Positions 8,907-17,580 of a stretch of 38,237 nucleotides of DNA are shown here, piece after piece. The translations under genes and the position numbers were made by a program. Origin of the DNA: Oscillospiraceae bacterium (GTDB lineage Bacteria; Bacillota; Clostridia; Oscillospirales; Acutalibacteraceae). The notes beneath the pieces are model-generated. The model searched no databases and was not told the origin of the DNA. It worked only from the letters and a program-made list of their open reading frames with translations. Each line of letters opens with the position of its first letter. Positions within the stretch are counted from its first letter, which is position 1. The stretch is from the NCBI GenBank assembly GCA_015065645.1, contig SVPW01000023.1, positions 1 to 38,237 of the forward strand, given 5' to 3'.

Positions 8907-11900
8907 ATGTTAAAAGGAAAAAATATAAAGAAAATTATTGGAGCTTTGCTTGGGGTGACAATAATGATTAGCAGTTTAATTATTCCTTTACAAAATGTAT
9001 TTGCGAGTGATGAAGACGGTGTTGAGGTAAAACGAGGAAATTATTACGATTTGCCGGAAACTGTTGAAAATTATGTTTCATCGGGTAAAACCATTGAGTT
9101 TGATCTTAATGTAATGATTAGTAATGCCGATGTTTGTAAATTCGGTTTATATAATGGCAGTAAAATGGTTTCTTCAGAATTTTTCCTTCGTGACGGTGAG
9201 GGCGGAATTAGCGTTGCTGTTGAGCCTATCGGTGACGGCTGGTATCATTATGTAATTTCTTTGGCTACAGTCCCTCATAGTGATTCTCATGCAAGCAGTT
9301 CTGTTACAAGACTGCGTGCAAGAACCAATTTCCCGTCAGGTACAAAAATTAGAAATATCAGCATAGGCACCGATGTTCGTTCTTTGCCCGAAGCATTTAC
9401 CGATAAATACGATACCGTAACTCTTGCAGATTTAGGAATTGCAGGAACAGATTTTAAAACTCCCGTTCAAAGCGGTTCTTATAGCTACAAGGGTACTTCC
9501 GATACATATTCGGTTGTTGTTAAATTTGGATGGGAAGCAAATATTACCAGCAGTATTGACTGGAAACTTGCTCTTGATACATATTGGAATGCTAACTGTA
9601 TGATATGGTTCAGAGATAATGCAATTTATTTCTGCCCCGGACAGGGTACATTTAACGGATTGCATGTTAGAATTGATGAACCCGTATTAAGCGGCAGACA
9701 TGATGTTGAATTTGGAAGACTCCGTGTTGTAGCAGGACCTAATTACGGTATGGATTATGTATTCCTTAAAATAGATGGAGAAGTAAAGGTTGGTAAATAT
9801 ACCAAGCATTATCAGACTCCGGGCGGATATGATGCTTATGACGGCAATAAATTCCCCAGAGCCTATACCGTTCATTTTGTAAATGACGGTGTTTCTAAAC
9901 AAGGCTTTTCGGGATTTGCAAAACCCGATGAATATGTTAAGGATATTGATTATATAAATATTGGCGATATAGTCCCCGGCGGTGTTGTTAAGGATACAAT
10001 TCATGACAACTTCTTAGGTTATAACTATCCCGTTACACTTACATCTCCAACTAAATCAACCGTTGTTAGATATGTAATCAAAACAGGACAATTTGAGGAC
10101 GGTTCTCGTGACGGTTCTGTTATGGTTGTAGATATTGGCGGTAACTGCGGTTTCTGCCGTTCATATATCCCAGCAGGCCAAAAGAACCAGCTTATGTTCG
10201 GTTGGGAAATTGACGGCTGCACAAGCGGTACTAAAAGCTATACCTTCGAAAGCAACAGCTGGTATGCGGTAGAACAGGGTAGAGTGCGTGTAGCTTCAGG
10301 CGTTAACGCAGGAAAAGACTATGTTTATATTAAAATTAACGATCAGATAGTTAGCTCTTTCTACGGTAATCCCGTTTCAAGACCTTTGGGTGGTCAGCAG
10401 ATTTATATTGAGGCTACTCAAAATATTGAAATAGTAGGCTATAATGAGCTTCGTGCAAAATACTATGTTGACGATGAGCTTTATCTCGATCAGCACGCAC
10501 AAAAGGGCTTTAATGTAAAACAGCCTGCAGACCCCGAAAATAACGGTTATTTCTTCGCAGGTTGGTATACTGCTAAAAACGGCGGTAAGTTATTTGATTT
10601 CAAAAACACCAAATTAACCGCAGATATAAACCTTTATGCAAGATTTACCACAGAAACAGTAAAGGCTACCTTTAACCCAGGTAACGGTGGTAAAACTACT
10701 GTTATAACCGCAGGTAAAAACTGCCTTATTCCTGAACCTACTTCTCCTTCTTCCTATAAGGTAGGCAATATTGAATATCTTTTTGCAGGTTGGAAGAATG
10801 AAACAACAGGTAAAATTTTCAACTTCGAAACCGATACAATAAGTGCAGATACTACCTTTACCGCACAGTATAAGGAAAAAGAGTTTTTTGTTAGCTATTA
10901 TGCAAACGGTAAGCTTGTTGCAAAGGTTCCGTTTATACTCAGCAATCCTACCGTAAGCGGTAAAGAACCTGCTGTTCCCGAAATTGCTAATGCAACAGGT
11001 AAATGGGAAGCTCACGCAACAAGCGGTTTAACCAAAAATATAACCGTAAATGCAGTTTATACCGTAAAAGTACCTTCGGCAAGCTCTGCTGTTAAGCTTA
11101 CAGAGCAAACAAAGATTTATCTTAATACCGATATGATACATGATTATCTGTCTACCGAGACATCAAAGCAAACGGCATTTGTAAAAGAATATTATTCTGC
11201 GGCACAGCGCACTTATCAGGACTATCAGAATACTTCTTTCAAGTGGACGGATAGTGGTAAAAATAGTAGCTACACCGTTTATTTTGCCGATAATGAGAAG
11301 TTTGAAAATGCATTTATCGTAACAACAGATAAGAAATCTCTTGTAAACGAAGTTGGTATTTTTGTTCCCGGAAAGACCTACTATTGGTTTGTTTGCGGAA
11401 ATAATACAGGCAAGTGCAGTGCGGTTGACAGCTTCTCTGTTGTAAATACTCCTATTCGTTACATCACAGCAGGTAATGTTATCAATATGCGTGATCTGGG
11501 CGGTCAGGTAAATGCAAATGGCGATAGGGTTAAATATGAACTTATTTACCGTGGTGCCGCACTTGATGAATTTACTTCACATCTTGATGATGATGCCCGT
11601 TATGTATTTGATTATTTGGGAATGAACTCTGAAATAGAGCTCAGAGGCGGAATGGAACACACTTATTCCGGTTGGGATGAGAACAATTCAAATGTGCATT
11701 ATACACAGGGTGCAGCTTATCAGGAAATATTCACAATGAACTCCAATCAGATAAGCCAGTATAAGGTTATGTTTGAAAAATTGGCGAACAAAGATAATTA
11801 TCCCTTCTATTTCCACTGCTCTGCAGGTGCAGACAGAACCGGTACGTTAGCATTCCTGCTCTACGGACTTTTGGGTGTTTCGTATGACGATATCCGTCCC

Positions 11901-12089
11901 GAGTACGAGCTTACTACCTTCAGTGCAATAGGACTCAGAGCGGCGGACTCTTACCAACCCAATCTTACGTTGGATGGAACATATCAGCGTATGCTCGAGG
12001 AGTACGGCGAAGGCAGTGAAAACTTGCAGGTTGCAGTTCAAAACTTCCTTACAAAATATGTTGGTATTCAGGCTTCTACATTAGATTAA
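8907..12089 (+). CDS. Exported tyrosine-phosphatase-like multidomain protein (5' part of a frameshifted gene)
   Basis: I prefer the ATG at 8907 to the in-frame GTG at 8892, because the GTG lies inside the AAAGGTG ribosome binding site. The protein has a signal peptide ending near VFAS and an N-terminal beta domain. Two copies follow of the module shared with the 6127 protein (about residues 166-320 and 347-510), then three Flg_new/InlB-type repeats with AGWYT- and AGWKN-like cores (about 516-722). An FN3-like region precedes a Y_phosphatase3-type domain from about 850. That domain has NMRDLGG and the P-loop HCSAGADRTG with C971 and R977, and should hydrolyse phosphotyrosine or other phosphomonoesters, including phosphoinositides. 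The frame stops right after ASTLD. In the next frame the sequence continues LIKKIMLEEN into the 12101 frame, so the stop looks like a 1-nt deletion. Confidence 0.82.
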   Translation: MLKGKNIKKIIGALLGVTIMISSLIIPLQNVFASDEDGVEVKRGNYYDLPETVENYVSSGKTIEFDLNVMISNADVCKFGLYNGSKMVSSEFFLRDGEGGISVAVEPIGDGWYHYVISLATVPHSDSHASSSVTRLRARTNFPSGTKIRNISIGTDVRSLPEAFTDKYDTVTLADLGIAGTDFKTPVQSGSYSYKGTSDTYSVVVKFGWEANITSSIDWKLALDTYWNANCMIWFRDNAIYFCPGQGTFNGLHVRIDEPVLSGRHDVEFGRLRVVAGPNYGMDYVFLKIDGEVKVGKYTKHYQTPGGYDAYDGNKFPRAYTVHFVNDGVSKQGFSGFAKPDEYVKDIDYINIGDIVPGGVVKDTIHDNFLGYNYPVTLTSPTKSTVVRYVIKTGQFEDGSRDGSVMVVDIGGNCGFCRSYIPAGQKNQLMFGWEIDGCTSGTKSYTFESNSWYAVEQGRVRVASGVNAGKDYVYIKINDQIVSSFYGNPVSRPLGGQQIYIEATQNIEIVGYNELRAKYYVDDELYLDQHAQKGFNVKQPADPENNGYFFAGWYTAKNGGKLFDFKNTKLTADINLYARFTTETVKATFNPGNGGKTTVITAGKNCLIPEPTSPSSYKVGNIEYLFAGWKNETTGKIFNFETDTISADTTFTAQYKEKEFFVSYYANGKLVAKVPFILSNPTVSGKEPAVPEIANATGKWEAHATSGLTKNITVNAVYTVKVPSASSAVKLTEQTKIYLNTDMIHDYLSTETSKQTAFVKEYYSAAQRTYQDYQNTSFKWTDSGKNSSYTVYFADNEKFENAFIVTTDKKSLVNEVGIFVPGKTYYWFVCGNNTGKCSAVDSFSVVNTPIRYITAGNVINMRDLGGQVNANGDRVKYELIYRGAALDEFTSHLDDDARYVFDYLGMNSEIELRGGMEHTYSGWDENNSNVHYTQGAAYQEIFTMNSNQISQYKVMFEKLANKDNYPFYFHCSAGADRTGTLAFLLYGLLGVSYDDIRPEYELTTFSAIGLRAADSYQPNLTLDGTYQRMLEEYGEGSENLQVAVQNFLTKYVGIQASTLD

Positions 12090-12100
12090 TTAAGAAAATA

Positions 12101-14299
12101 ATGCTTGAAGAAAACGCAACAAACGAAACACCTAACAAAATCACGGTGGATGTTTTAGGTAAAAAATATATCTATCAGTCATTTGACGGTGTATACTTTA
12201 TGCCTGAAACTCCTAAGGCTATGGGTAAGATTTTTACGGGCTTCTATAACGGCAATACCAAGTATAACGGTTATTCAAACAGTGACCTTGATTTGGTTGC
12301 AAGATTTGATGATATTCAGTACGAAGAGTATGATACCATTTCTCTTAAAGATTTAGGTGTTAAAAAGGATAAGATTTTAAATCAGACCAATACCGTATAC
12401 ACCTATAAAAAGACTGCAAAAAGCGGCGGTAGATTGCTCCAATTTATTCTTGAGCCTATAGGCAATATGAATAACGGTGACGGTCCGCAGTTGGCTTTAA
12501 CCAATGATTGGGCAGTAAACAGCTTTGCTCGTGTTTGGTTCCAAACCAACACAATGTCACATATTTATTATAATGGTGAGCTTGGTTCAGGACCTGATAT
12601 TTCAAAAATGATTTCTCTGGAATCCGGCAAGCAGTATAATATTGAATTTGCTGTTCGTATTATGAAAAATAAAGGTTATGAAGGCAAAAAGATACTTGAA
12701 GTTACCGTAAACGGTGAATTACTCGTTCAGTATATCGGCTGTCAATCAGACCTTAGTGAAAATATGATATACTTCCACGGTGGCGCAGGTACAGCTTATC
12801 TTATCAATAAGCCGGTGTATAAAACCGTTAAATTCTATAACGGAAACACCCTTATGGGTACTTATCAGGTTGAGCGTAGCGGTCTTTTGCCCAAGGTACA
12901 AGAACCGGCAGCTAAAAACGGTGTGCCGTTTGCAGGTTGGTATACAGCAAAATCAGGCGGAGAGCTTTGGGATGAAAACGCAGACCTTGTATACAGTGAT
13001 ATGAACCTTTATGCACATTTTGCAAATGTAAAAGTAATTACAGCAAATGTTGATGGCAAAACACTTATCTACCGTGTTGAGGTGGGAAATTCTCTTGAAG
13101 AAATTCCTAAGCCGCAAAAGGCAGGTCATGTATTTGCAGGTTGGACTGTAAACGGTAAATTATTTAACGGCACAGTAAGTAAAAATATGGATATTGCTGC
13201 CTTATTTGAAGAATACAGCTTTGATGATTATGATGAAATCAGCCTGAGAGACCTTGGTATTTATAATGACTTTGAGGTTTCAAAGGTAAGCGAAACAAAT
13301 ACCAAAAATTATACCTACCGTAAAGCTGCAAAAACAGGAGGCAGGGTATTTAAAGCGGTTTATATTCCAACAGAAAATATGATAAATGGCCCGCAGGTAA
13401 GCTTCTCACCAAAATGGGATGAAAACTATTTTGCAAAGCTTTACTTTACAAAGTTTGATATGCTTTATGTTTATTCAAGCGGTATTGACGGCGGAGTGCC
13501 GACCTTGAAGCTCGATTATGAGCTTGCAGGAGGAAAAGAGTATCTATTTGAAATAGGTGTTCGTGTACTTAATAATAAGGGCTATAAGGGCGTTAAGGTT
13601 CTAACAGTTTATCTTAACGGTGAATTGATTTTTGAAGAATTTGATAACAGAGCTAATATTGAAGGCTCAGATGTATTCTTCCAAGGTATGCCGAATACAG
13701 GCGTTTTCCGTAATATAGATATTTATAAAACAGTATCTTTCTATGATGGTGATAAGCTGTTATCCTCAAAAAAGGTTTTAAGAGGAGATTTAGTAAAATC
13801 CTACGGCAAGCTTTCTGATAAAGGCGATATGCTCTTCAGTGGTTGGTTTACCGAATTTGGTGAAGAATGGAATTTTGATATTGACGGCATTTATCTTGAT
13901 ACCGTTTTAAAGGCTAAATTCCAAAAACGCACTTACCCTGTATTGCTTATGGTAGACGGTGTTTTGTATAAGCGTATTAATGTTTTTGCAGGAGAATGTG
14001 CTCAGATATTTGATATACCAACTAAAAACGGCTTTGAATTTGATAAATGGCTTTCTGAGGACGGTAGTGTTTATGATATGCAAACTGCCGTAAACGCTCC
14101 AATTACATTGGTTGCAAGCTTCAAGGCTTCTTCCTCGGCAGAAAACAAACCACAAAGCGGTAATGCTAATACTAAACCTATCCAAAAAGATGAAACAAAA
14201 TCGTCTAATCTTACATATGTATTATTCAGTATTTTCGGCCTTGCGGTAATTGGAATTGAAACAGGTATAATAATTTATAAAAAGCGTTCAAAGAAATAA
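12101..14299 (+). CDS. Surface-anchored repeat protein (3' part of the frameshifted 8907 gene)
   Basis: This 732-residue frame has no signal peptide and no ribosome binding site before its ATG. It opens in the middle of a helix (LIKKIMLEEN, read from 12086) that naturally follows the ASTLD end of the upstream phosphatase domain. It continues with an Flg_new/InlB-like repeat (residues 14-70), a shared module opening YDTISLKDLG (about 77-240), two repeats (241-370), a second module opening YDEISLRDLG (about 375-540), and two more repeats (541-672). A polar linker, a transmembrane helix (about 703-724) and a KKRSKK tail follow. That end is a stop-transfer membrane anchor without an LPxTG motif. 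Inserting one T near 12086 would join both frames into one protein of about 1797 residues. Confidence 0.8.
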   Translation: MLEENATNETPNKITVDVLGKKYIYQSFDGVYFMPETPKAMGKIFTGFYNGNTKYNGYSNSDLDLVARFDDIQYEEYDTISLKDLGVKKDKILNQTNTVYTYKKTAKSGGRLLQFILEPIGNMNNGDGPQLALTNDWAVNSFARVWFQTNTMSHIYYNGELGSGPDISKMISLESGKQYNIEFAVRIMKNKGYEGKKILEVTVNGELLVQYIGCQSDLSENMIYFHGGAGTAYLINKPVYKTVKFYNGNTLMGTYQVERSGLLPKVQEPAAKNGVPFAGWYTAKSGGELWDENADLVYSDMNLYAHFANVKVITANVDGKTLIYRVEVGNSLEEIPKPQKAGHVFAGWTVNGKLFNGTVSKNMDIAALFEEYSFDDYDEISLRDLGIYNDFEVSKVSETNTKNYTYRKAAKTGGRVFKAVYIPTENMINGPQVSFSPKWDENYFAKLYFTKFDMLYVYSSGIDGGVPTLKLDYELAGGKEYLFEIGVRVLNNKGYKGVKVLTVYLNGELIFEEFDNRANIEGSDVFFQGMPNTGVFRNIDIYKTVSFYDGDKLLSSKKVLRGDLVKSYGKLSDKGDMLFSGWFTEFGEEWNFDIDGIYLDTVLKAKFQKRTYPVLLMVDGVLYKRINVFAGECAQIFDIPTKNGFEFDKWLSEDGSVYDMQTAVNAPITLVASFKASSSAENKPQSGNANTKPIQKDETKSSNLTYVLFSIFGLAVIGIETGIIIYKKRSKK

Positions 14300-14310
14300 T
14301 TAAACGAGGT

Positions 14311-14350
14311 GGTCAGCCGTATATCCTTTTGGATTCGGCTGGCCATTTTT
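14311..14350 (+). terminator. Rho-independent terminator after the surface protein
   Basis: GGTCAGCCG (14311-14319) pairs with CGGCTGGCC (14336-14344) with one G-U pair, and an inner ATCC/GGAT extends the stem. ATTTTT follows. It separates the surface-protein gene from the second glycosidase block and lies over the GTG at 14309, which is therefore not a true start. Confidence 0.8.
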
Positions 14351-14364
14351 AGTATTAAAAAAAC

Positions 14365-14393
14365 TTTATTTTTTTTGCAATATGTAGTATTAT
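14365..14393 (+). promoter_or_regulatory. Possible promoter of the second glycosidase block
   Basis: TTTATT (14365-14370) and TATTAT (14388-14393) are 17 bp apart in an AT-rich stretch between the terminator and the GH38 start. The -35 match is weak, but position after a terminator makes a promoter here likely. Confidence 0.3.
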
Positions 14394-14443
14394 ATATTAA
14401 AAAAATATTTTTAATGACATTGCAAATAAAAGGGGGAACTTTT

Positions 14444-17400
14444 TTGGAGATTTACACTCAAAAAACCATAGACAAGGTTAAAAGGCTGTATGGTGAGTAT
14501 AGAAAATTTTTATATAATAAAGTGTCGGAGCTCAGTTGTGAAATATCGGAAATACCTGCACCTGAAAACACCCCGCAAGTCCGTTCTCAGTTTAAGGCAG
14601 ATATGCCTGAGAACGGCTGGAAAAAGATTAATTCGGGTGATAAATGGGGCGGCGATTTTTGCTATGCCTGGCTTCGTTCCGAATATACCGTGGAAAACGG
14701 ATTTGAGGGTAAAAAACTGCTTTTAAAACCCAATGTAGGGCTCGTTGAGGGTTTGCTGTTTTTAAACGGTAAACCATCGGGGATTTTTGATGTTTGCCCT
14801 GATATTCCTTCGGATTCACGTCTGCATGAAGTTCAGCCTCTTACCCTTAATGCCAAAAGCGGGGAAAAATATGAAATTGTAATAGAATGTTATGCAGGGC
14901 ATAGAGTGCTTGGAACTATGCCTTATGAAAACGGTGAAGTGGATAAATGGAGTTTTTATCCTGCGGATACTGTTCGTACATTTAACTCTTTGGATATTGT
15001 TATTTGTGATGAAACCGTAGCAGAATTTTTAATTCTTCACAGAACCGTTGCTCAAATTCTTGATTGTTATGAAGAAAATACAGCAGCACATTCTGCGGCA
15101 GTAAATGCCTTTTGTGAGATTTTCAAAATTTTACCGCTTCATCCCGGTGAGGTTACATCCGATTGGCATCCCTTACTCATAAAGGCCAATGAAATATTAA
15201 AAGGTGTTACCGATAGAAAAAGTGCTGAGGGTGAGGAATTAGGTTATGTTGGTCTTATAGGTCACAGCCATCTTGACACTGCTTGGCAATGGCCTGTTCG
15301 TGAAACACTACATAAAGCGGCAAGAACCTTTTCAAATGCTTTAAGATTAATGGAAACCTATCCCGATTATCACTTTATTCAAAGCTCGGTTGTTTATATT
15401 GATTGGATGAAAAAATATTATCCCGATATTTATGAGGGTATAAAAAAGAGAACTACCGAGGGCCGATGGGAGCCTAATGGCGGAGCGTGGGTTGAATGTG
15501 ATAACAATATTCCGTCAGGAGAATATATTATCAGGCAGTTTTTGTTGGGACAGCGATATACAAAAGAACATTTGGGATATACGGCAGATTGTTTTTGGCA
15601 ACCCGATACATTTGGTTATTCTGCCGCAATTCCGCAAATTTTAAAGCAGTGCGGTATTAATTATTTCTTAACAACAAAGCTTTCGTGGAATGAGGCAAAT
15701 GCCTTTCCGCATGATTCGTTTATCTGGAGAGGGATTGACGGCAGTGAGGTGCTAACGCACTTTAATATTACCCATGTGTGGCCTGATGTTAATAGTATCA
15801 AAAATAATGCACTTAAATCTATAAAACATCCTGAAGTTTCAAATATGAAGCTTTTATCCTATGGTTTTGGTGATGGCGGTGGCGGACCGAGTTATTCTAT
15901 GCTTGAAAGCGAGAAGGTTATTAATGATATGGCGGGAATGCCAAAACTTGAAAGCACCTCCGTAAGCAATTTTATGAAGCGTTTAGAAGCTACTGCAAAA
16001 AATCTACCGGTGTTTTCGGGTGAGCTTTATCTTGAACTGCACAGAGGAACCTTAACCCAAATGCATGAAATAAAGCGAACAAACCGTATGTTGGAAAAGG
16101 CAATTCATAATTTTGAGCTTTTATCGGTTATGTTGGATAATAGCGATGAAGAATTACGCAACAGAACGCTTAAAACCCTGCTCACAAATCAGTTTCATGA
16201 TATTTTGCCGGGTACATGTATTGCCGATGCTCATGATGTTGCAATTTATGAGAATGAAAAGGGTATAACAGAACTCACAAATAAAATGAACAGTATGTTT
16301 GATGGAGATGAATCGGTAAAAAGTATATGCAATACTCTTTCGTTTTCAAGGAATGACCAAATCATACTTAAAAATACGGATTTTATACCTGAAAACTCTG
16401 TTGTTCAGCAGTATACCGATGTTTACCGTGATAAGTGTACTGCGGTATCAGGCATATCACTGCCTGCATTTTCAATTACTACCGTTAAATCCGGAATGGC
16501 AAAACAAGCCAAAATTCCTTTTGAGGTTAACGGGGGATTGATTTCTACTCCATTTGCTGATATTATAATGGAAAACGGAAGATTTATTTCGTATAAACTT
16601 AAATGCGGATTAGAGGTAGTATCAGATAATAATACCCCGCTTAACACCCTTTACTTTGGCGAGGATATTCCAAATATCTGGGATAACTGGGATATAGATT
16701 ATGACCAATCGCAAAAAATGAATATTGTAACCGAATGTGTTTCAAGTGAGGTTGTATCTATAGGTGCATTACAGCTTCGTATTCGTGTTAAGTATAGGTT
16801 TGGCGATTCATCCCTTTCTCAGGATATTGTTTTCTATTCGGATAATCCACGTATAGATTTTGAGTCGTTGGTAGATTGGAACAGCCCGCATTCCTTGTTA
16901 AAGGTTGGCTTTAAGGTTAATGTATTATCAAATGAGGCAAGATTTGAAACCCAGTTTGGTAATATCAAAAGACCGACACACGAAAATTACGGTACCGATA
17001 AATCACAGTTTGAGGTTTGTAATCACAAGTGGACCGACCTTTCGGATACAAGATTCGGCGTTGCAGTGCTTAATGATTGTAAGTATGGTATATCGGTAAA
17101 TGAAAACGATATGCGCCTTACATTACATAAGGGTGGTTGCCGTCCTGATCCGAGAGGGGATAAAGGCGTTCATAAATTCACATATTCCTTGCTTGTTCAT
17201 GAAACGGGATTTAGCACAGAATCGGTAATTAAGCCTGCTTATGAGCTTAATTACCCGGCGCTTGTTTTTGATGGGTCAACCCGCTGTGATAATCACACAC
17301 CTCTTATGAGTGCTTCGGCAGATAATATAATTATTGAAACCGTTAAACCTGCAGAGGATGGTAACGGCTTTATTGCCCGTGTTTACGAAACAGAAGGGTC

Positions 17401-17557
17401 CTATACACTTTGTAATTTGGCATTTGATTCAAAATTAAAATCGGTATTTAAAACCGATATGCTTGAATTTGATGACGAGCCGCTGAATGTAAAAAATAAT
17501 AGCATTGCACTTGAATTTAAGCCGTTTGAAATTAAAACATTACGATTTAAAAAATAA
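14444..17557 (+). CDS. Alpha-mannosidase, GH38 family (long form)
   Basis: I place the start at TTG 14444, seven bases after AGGGGG; the upstream in-frame GTG lies in a terminator. The 1037-residue protein has an N-terminal extension of about 270 residues containing a beta-sandwich, as in Ams1-type cytosolic alpha-mannosidases. The GH38 catalytic domain follows: GHSHLDTAWQW gives zinc ligands H276 and D278, WQPDTFGYS gives nucleophile D388, and QFHDILPGT is a further metal-site motif. A long C-terminal beta region completes the family layout. There is no signal peptide, so it should trim alpha-mannosides in the cytoplasm. It is followed after 23 bp by a GH106-like gene. Having a second, structurally different GH38 enzyme in one locus suggests processing of branched or differently linked mannose. 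Confidence 0.92.
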   Translation: MEIYTQKTIDKVKRLYGEYRKFLYNKVSELSCEISEIPAPENTPQVRSQFKADMPENGWKKINSGDKWGGDFCYAWLRSEYTVENGFEGKKLLLKPNVGLVEGLLFLNGKPSGIFDVCPDIPSDSRLHEVQPLTLNAKSGEKYEIVIECYAGHRVLGTMPYENGEVDKWSFYPADTVRTFNSLDIVICDETVAEFLILHRTVAQILDCYEENTAAHSAAVNAFCEIFKILPLHPGEVTSDWHPLLIKANEILKGVTDRKSAEGEELGYVGLIGHSHLDTAWQWPVRETLHKAARTFSNALRLMETYPDYHFIQSSVVYIDWMKKYYPDIYEGIKKRTTEGRWEPNGGAWVECDNNIPSGEYIIRQFLLGQRYTKEHLGYTADCFWQPDTFGYSAAIPQILKQCGINYFLTTKLSWNEANAFPHDSFIWRGIDGSEVLTHFNITHVWPDVNSIKNNALKSIKHPEVSNMKLLSYGFGDGGGGPSYSMLESEKVINDMAGMPKLESTSVSNFMKRLEATAKNLPVFSGELYLELHRGTLTQMHEIKRTNRMLEKAIHNFELLSVMLDNSDEELRNRTLKTLLTNQFHDILPGTCIADAHDVAIYENEKGITELTNKMNSMFDGDESVKSICNTLSFSRNDQIILKNTDFIPENSVVQQYTDVYRDKCTAVSGISLPAFSITTVKSGMAKQAKIPFEVNGGLISTPFADIIMENGRFISYKLKCGLEVVSDNNTPLNTLYFGEDIPNIWDNWDIDYDQSQKMNIVTECVSSEVVSIGALQLRIRVKYRFGDSSLSQDIVFYSDNPRIDFESLVDWNSPHSLLKVGFKVNVLSNEARFETQFGNIKRPTHENYGTDKSQFEVCNHKWTDLSDTRFGVAVLNDCKYGISVNENDMRLTLHKGGCRPDPRGDKGVHKFTYSLLVHETGFSTESVIKPAYELNYPALVFDGSTRCDNHTPLMSASADNIIIETVKPAEDGNGFIARVYETEGSYTLCNLAFDSKLKSVFKTDMLEFDDEPLNVKNNSIALEFKPFEIKTLRFKK

Positions 17558-17580
17558 TTTGTAAATTGGGAGTAATCAAG

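Noticed and set aside
12060-12110. Programmed minus-one frameshift joining the two parts of the surface protein
   Set aside because: No slippery heptamer and no downstream stem are visible at the junction, so a mutation or sequencing error is simpler.
14309-14443. N-terminal extension of the long alpha-mannosidase beginning at GTG 14309
   Set aside because: The first codons lie inside an intrinsic terminator and encode a hydrophobic stretch unlike the family. TTG 14444 has a proper ribosome binding site.
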